Below, piece after piece: positions 49,598-52,641 of a DNA stretch of 52,641 bases. The position numbers and the translations under genes are program-made. Below the pieces are notes generated by a model that made no database searches, had not been told where the DNA came from, and saw only the letters and a program-made list of their open reading frames with translations. Positions within the stretch are counted from its first letter, which is position 1. Every line of letters starts with the position of its first letter. Source of the stretch: CAVVXX01 sp052389895 (GTDB lineage: Bacteria > Pseudomonadota > Alphaproteobacteria > Micropepsales > Micropepsaceae); assembly GCA_052389895.1 (NCBI GenBank), contig JBQTHM010000045.1, positions 1 through 52,641 of the forward strand, given 5' to 3'.

Positions 49598-50821
49598 ATG
49601 GTGAACAGGTGCGAGGTGGCCGTCGTGGGTGCGGGGCCCTATGGCCTTTCGCTTGCCGCCCATTTGCGGGAGCGCGGCGTGGGTTTTCGAATTTTCGGCA
49701 GGCCGCTCGACACCTGGTGGCGGCACATGCCCGAAGGCATGATGCTCAAGTCCGACGGCTTCGCCACGAACCTGTCTGCGCCCGCGCCCAATTCCACGCT
49801 CGCCGCCTATTGCGCGAAGCACGCGCTTCCCTATCGCGATCAGGGCCTGCCCGTTCCGCTGTCCATCTTCCTCGCTTACGCGGAGAATTTCCGCGCCCGT
49901 TTCGTGCCCGATCTGGAAGAAACAAACGTCGCTCGCATCGAAAGGGCAGGCGGCGGCTTTACCCTTGCGCTGGAAAATGGCGAGACGCTGGCCGCGCGCC
50001 ACGTCGTGCTGGCCGTGGGCATAAGTTGGTATGCCTACACGCCGCCCGTTCTTGCCGCGCTTCCGCGTGAGCTTGTTTCGCACAGTTTCGATCACCGGGA
50101 ATTTTACGGATTTCGCGGAAAAAACGTGGCCGTGATCGGTGCAGGCGCTTCTGCGGTCGACGTCGCGCATGCGCTGGCCGAGTCCGGTGCCTCGCCCCGC
50201 ATCGTGGCGCGCGCGGCCGCGGTCAGATTCAATGATGTTCCCGGCGCGGATGCCGAGAAATTTCCCAGCCGGCTCCAGAGGCCCGCGTCGGGCATCGGGC
50301 GCGGCTGGAAATCGTATTTCTGCGCGGCAGCGCCGCTTCTCTTCTATCGCCTGCCGCGCCACCTCAAGGAGCGCGCCATCGCCAGCCACATGCATCCGGC
50401 GGGCGGCTGGTTCATGCGGGACAAGGTGGAAGGGAACATTCCAATGTCGCTTTCGCGCGCGATTTGCGGCGCGGAAATGAAAAAAGGGCTGGCGGTTCTG
50501 GCGCTTGCCGGTCCTGGCGGCGCGCACGAAACGCTTTCCTTCGATCACGTCATCGCGGCGACGGGCTTCTGGCCGGATTTGCGCAAGCTGCCGTTCCTTG
50601 CGCCGGATTTGGCCGGGACCGCTGCCCCCGGCGGCGGCTCGCCAGAATTGTCCGATGTTTTCGAAACACGCGCGCCCGGGCTTTACGCGCTGGGCCTGAA
50701 CGCGATGGAAAGCTTCGGTCCTCTCATGCGCTTCATGGTGGGGGCGGAATTTGCCGCTCCCCGCTTGGCCGCTCATCTCGAGCGCAAGATGGAGCGCCAC
50801 AAATTCCGCCGCGCGGCATAA
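49598..50821 (+). CDS. FAD-dependent NAD(P)-binding oxidoreductase
   Basis: 407 residues with two dinucleotide-binding motifs: EVAVVGAGPYGLSLAAHL at the N-terminus (FAD) and NVAVIGAGASAVDVAHAL near 176 (NAD(P)H). The ATG-type motif near the C-terminus (VIAATGFWPDL) is like that of flavin monooxygenases and ornithine/lysine N-hydroxylases. It diverges from the ATP-grasp/methyltransferase pair across 147 bp, suggesting a shared pathway. ATG 49598 follows GGAGATG; GTG 49592 is possible. Confidence 0.82.
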   Translation: MVNRCEVAVVGAGPYGLSLAAHLRERGVGFRIFGRPLDTWWRHMPEGMMLKSDGFATNLSAPAPNSTLAAYCAKHALPYRDQGLPVPLSIFLAYAENFRARFVPDLEETNVARIERAGGGFTLALENGETLAARHVVLAVGISWYAYTPPVLAALPRELVSHSFDHREFYGFRGKNVAVIGAGASAVDVAHALAESGASPRIVARAAAVRFNDVPGADAEKFPSRLQRPASGIGRGWKSYFCAAAPLLFYRLPRHLKERAIASHMHPAGGWFMRDKVEGNIPMSLSRAICGAEMKKGLAVLALAGPGGAHETLSFDHVIAATGFWPDLRKLPFLAPDLAGTAAPGGGSPELSDVFETRAPGLYALGLNAMESFGPLMRFMVGAEFAAPRLAAHLERKMERHKFRRAA

Positions 50822-50833
50822 CTGTTTTGCGCG

Positions 50834-51259
50834 CTAACGCGAGAACTTCTCCGAAAGAATGATCGAAGACACCGTACGCGCCACGCCAGTGGCCCGCCCG
50901 ATACGGTCGAGGATCGCGTCCATGCGGGCAGGCGTGTCGGCTTCCACGACGGCTACCATGTCATGCGCGCCCGAAACGGCCGAGAGCGAGCGCACTTCCG
51001 GGATGCGCTTGAGTTCGGCGGCCACGCGGTCGCCCTGGCGCGGATCGGCCGACATCATCACGATGGCGCGCAGCCGCTTGGTGTCGGCCTCCTCCGAAAG
51101 GCGCACGGTGTAGCCCTTGATAACGCCTTCTCGCTCCAGCCGCTGGATGCGCTCCTGCACGGTCGAGCGCGCCACATTCATTTTTCGTGCGAGCGAGGCT
51201 GTCGGCTCGCGCGCATTGGCCTTGAGCAGGGCTAGGAGCTGGCTGTCCTTGTCGCGCAT
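50834..51259 (-). CDS. Lrp/AsnC family transcriptional regulator
   Basis: 141 residues: N-terminal helix-turn-helix (LLALLKANAREPTASLARKMNVARSTVQERI in two parts) and a C-terminal ligand domain (AIVMMSADPRQGDRVAAEL and VSGAHDMVAVVEAD). Lrp-type proteins sense amino acids. It is divergent from a lysine/saccharopine dehydrogenase-like gene 132 bp away, a usual place for its target. Confidence 0.9.
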   Translation of the reverse strand: MRDKDSQLLALLKANAREPTASLARKMNVARSTVQERIQRLEREGVIKGYTVRLSEEADTKRLRAIVMMSADPRQGDRVAAELKRIPEVRSLSAVSGAHDMVAVVEADTPARMDAILDRIGRATGVARTVSSIILSEKFSR

Positions 51260-51391
51260 GGCGGGCACCCGGCGATGTGCCGGTACATCCTGCGATTCGC
51301 CGGGCGCCAATGCAACTTCCGGCGCTTCGCCGCCTCCCCTGCGGCCCCGCGCGGGCCTAAGAAAAACCCTACGTTTTCTGGGAGGTGCGCC

Positions 51392-52462
51392 ATGAAAAAC
51401 GTCCTACTCGCAGGCGGCGGCAAGATCGGCATTGCCATCGCCGAACTGCTCGGGGCCACGGGCGATTACCAGCTCACGGTGGTTGACCGCGACGCGGCCA
51501 GCCTGTCGCGCATGCCTTCCAAGAACGTGCGCACGCAGCAGCTCGAGCTCAAAGACGCCGACAGTTTCGCCAAGGCGATCGCCGACCACGAGATTGTACT
51601 TTCGGCGACTCCCTTCACGCTCAACCCTATCATCGCCGGCGCGGCCAAGAAGGCCGGCGCGCATTACCTCGATCTCACCGAGGACGTGCAAAGCATGCGC
51701 ATGATCAAGGCGCTTGCCAAAGGGGCCGACACCGCCTTCGTTCCGCAATGTGGGCTGGCGCCTGGTTTCATTTCCATCGTCGCCGCCGACCTGGCCGGCA
51801 AGTTCGAAAAGCTGCGCGACGTGCGCATGCGCGTGGGCGCGCTCCCCGTCTATCCGCACAACGCGCTGAAATACAATCTCACCTGGTCCACCGACGGCCT
51901 CATAAACGAGTACTGCAACCCCTGCGAGGCCATTCGCGACGGCCGCCAAGTAGAAGTTCCGGCGCTGGAGGAAATCGAGCATTTCGCGCTCGACGGCATC
52001 GACTACGAAGCCTTCAACACTTCGGGCGGGCTTGGAACGCTGTGCGAGACGCTGGAAGGCAAGGTGGAGAATCTAAACTACAAGACGGTGCGTTATCCCG
52101 GCCACCGCGATATCATCAAGCTGCTGGTGCGCGACCTGCGCCTCGGCGTGCGCCGCGACGTGATGAAGGACGTGCTGGAGGCGGCAATCCCCATCACCTA
52201 CCAGGACGTGGTGCTGATCTTCGTCACCGTGTCCGGCTGGCGCGACGGGCTGCTGACGCAGGAATCCTACGCCAAGAAAATCTACAGCCAGCAGGTGGGC
52301 GGCCGCCTGATGAGCGCGATCCAGATCACGACGGCGGCGGGCATCTGCGCCATGTGCGATCTTCTGGTGCAGGGCAAGCTGTCCAGCCGCGGATTCGTGC
52401 GCCAGGAAGAGGCGAAACTTTCCGACTTCCTCGCCAACCGCTTTGGACGCTATTACGCTTGA
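51392..52462 (+). CDS. Saccharopine/lysine dehydrogenase-like protein
   Basis: 356 residues. Rossmann start VLLAGGGKIGIAIAELL, acidic VDRD, then CGLAPGFISIVAADLAG and YNLTWSTDGLINEYCNPC, which match the saccharopine dehydrogenase C-terminal domain of L-lysine 6-dehydrogenase-like proteins. It may oxidise lysine or saccharopine. GGGAGG precedes the ATG at 51392. The adjacent Lrp regulator would respond to lysine. Confidence 0.85.
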   Translation: MKNVLLAGGGKIGIAIAELLGATGDYQLTVVDRDAASLSRMPSKNVRTQQLELKDADSFAKAIADHEIVLSATPFTLNPIIAGAAKKAGAHYLDLTEDVQSMRMIKALAKGADTAFVPQCGLAPGFISIVAADLAGKFEKLRDVRMRVGALPVYPHNALKYNLTWSTDGLINEYCNPCEAIRDGRQVEVPALEEIEHFALDGIDYEAFNTSGGLGTLCETLEGKVENLNYKTVRYPGHRDIIKLLVRDLRLGVRRDVMKDVLEAAIPITYQDVVLIFVTVSGWRDGLLTQESYAKKIYSQQVGGRLMSAIQITTAAGICAMCDLLVQGKLSSRGFVRQEEAKLSDFLANRFGRYYA

Positions 52463-52489
52463 GGGTAGCGCTCGGATATGAGAGCGCGA

Positions 52490-52641
52490 TTCTTGTTTTC
52501 CTCCCCCGCAAGCGGGGGAGGCCGGCGAGACGCGCAGCGGCGAGCCGGGTGGGGGGAATTTCCCCCCACCCGATCCGCCTCGCTTCGCGCGCCGGATCGA
52601 CCTCCCCCGTGAACGGGGGAGGAAAAGGATGGTGATGTGAT
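52490..52641. repeat. Compound palindromic repeat at the window end
   Basis: Two perfect palindromes, CCTCCCCCGC-AA-GCGGGGGAGG (52500-52521) and CCTCCCCCGT-GA-ACGGGGGAGG (52601-52622), flank a 13-bp inverted repeat (52546-52558 with 52560-52572, CGGGTGGGGGGAA) and GATCCG/CGGATC. The same family appears at 17.9 and 40.3 kb. No gene is seen from 52463 to the end. Confidence 0.75.

Noticed and set aside
49451..50800. 450-residue N-terminal extension of the ATP-grasp protein
   Set aside because: It lies antisense to the flavoprotein gene, whose two GxGxxG motifs are intact; the ATP-grasp fold begins at 49450.

Overview
The window is high-GC chromosomal DNA from an alphaproteobacterium, most likely Rhizobiales-like. 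The evidence is the tol-pal/ruv/ftsH-folP-glmM gene order, a CtrA-ChpT-SciP cell-cycle set, an alphaproteobacterial-type serC with two leader hairpins matching the serC RNA motif, an EipA/DUF1134 envelope protein, an RpoH heat-shock sigma factor and ExoD. The folP gene resembles the mobile sulfonamide-resistance genes sul1/sul2. From memory, published work places the origin of those genes partly in Rhodobiaceae, so a relative of that family is a reasonable guess. It is not proven from this window.

Layout. 0-5.3 kb: possible end of 6S RNA, 5-formyl-THF cyclo-ligase, a YmdB-type phosphodiesterase, YebC, a VOC protein, ruvC-ruvA-ruvB and ybgC. 5.4-12.7 kb: a PAP2 phosphatase, then tolQ-tolR-tolA-tolB-pal-cpoB and tilS. 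12.9-17.9 kb: ftsH, the sul-like folP, glmM and thiD. 18-25 kb (minus strand): purA, serA-sseB-serC (one serine operon read serC to serA), a PhzF-like enzyme and rpoH. 25-29.7 kb: rluD diverging from a small membrane protein and a JAMM protease, secreted proteins and two sulfotransferases. 30-34.4 kb: tRNA-Glu(CTC), TauE/SafE, secF, exoD, eipA and cysQ. 34.5-38 kb: chpT, a single-domain response regulator, cheR, ctrA and fliJ. 38.0-40.2 kb: a complete IS1595/ISXO2-type element with two cargo genes, 25-bp perfect terminal inverted repeats and an 8-bp target duplication, inserted in the 3' end of fliJ. 40.5-46 kb: DoxX, DUF2207/LemA, SciP, mnmA. 46-52.6 kb: tRNA-Met(CAT), threonine ammonia-lyase, a methyltransferase/ATP-grasp pair diverging from a flavoprotein, and an Lrp regulator diverging from a lysine/saccharopine dehydrogenase-like gene.

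How the genes work together. The Tol-Pal cluster keeps the outer membrane attached during division. ftsH, rpoH and ctrA/chpT/sciP belong to stress and cell-cycle control. The serC-sseB-serA operon makes serine. folP, the cyclo-ligase and thiD serve folate and thiamine metabolism. CysQ would clear the PAP by-product of the two sulfotransferases.

Most notable observations: a chromosomal sul-like dihydropteroate synthase whose start codon lies in a hairpin loop; the cargo-bearing IS that rewrote the fliJ C-terminus; overlapping CATG start codons in two divergent gene pairs; four convergent gene pairs ending on a shared CTAG/CTAA; a terminator-like hairpin just upstream of rpoH; and an uncharacterised ATP-grasp/methyltransferase/flavoprotein locus. 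No CRISPR array, prophage or plasmid replication gene was seen.
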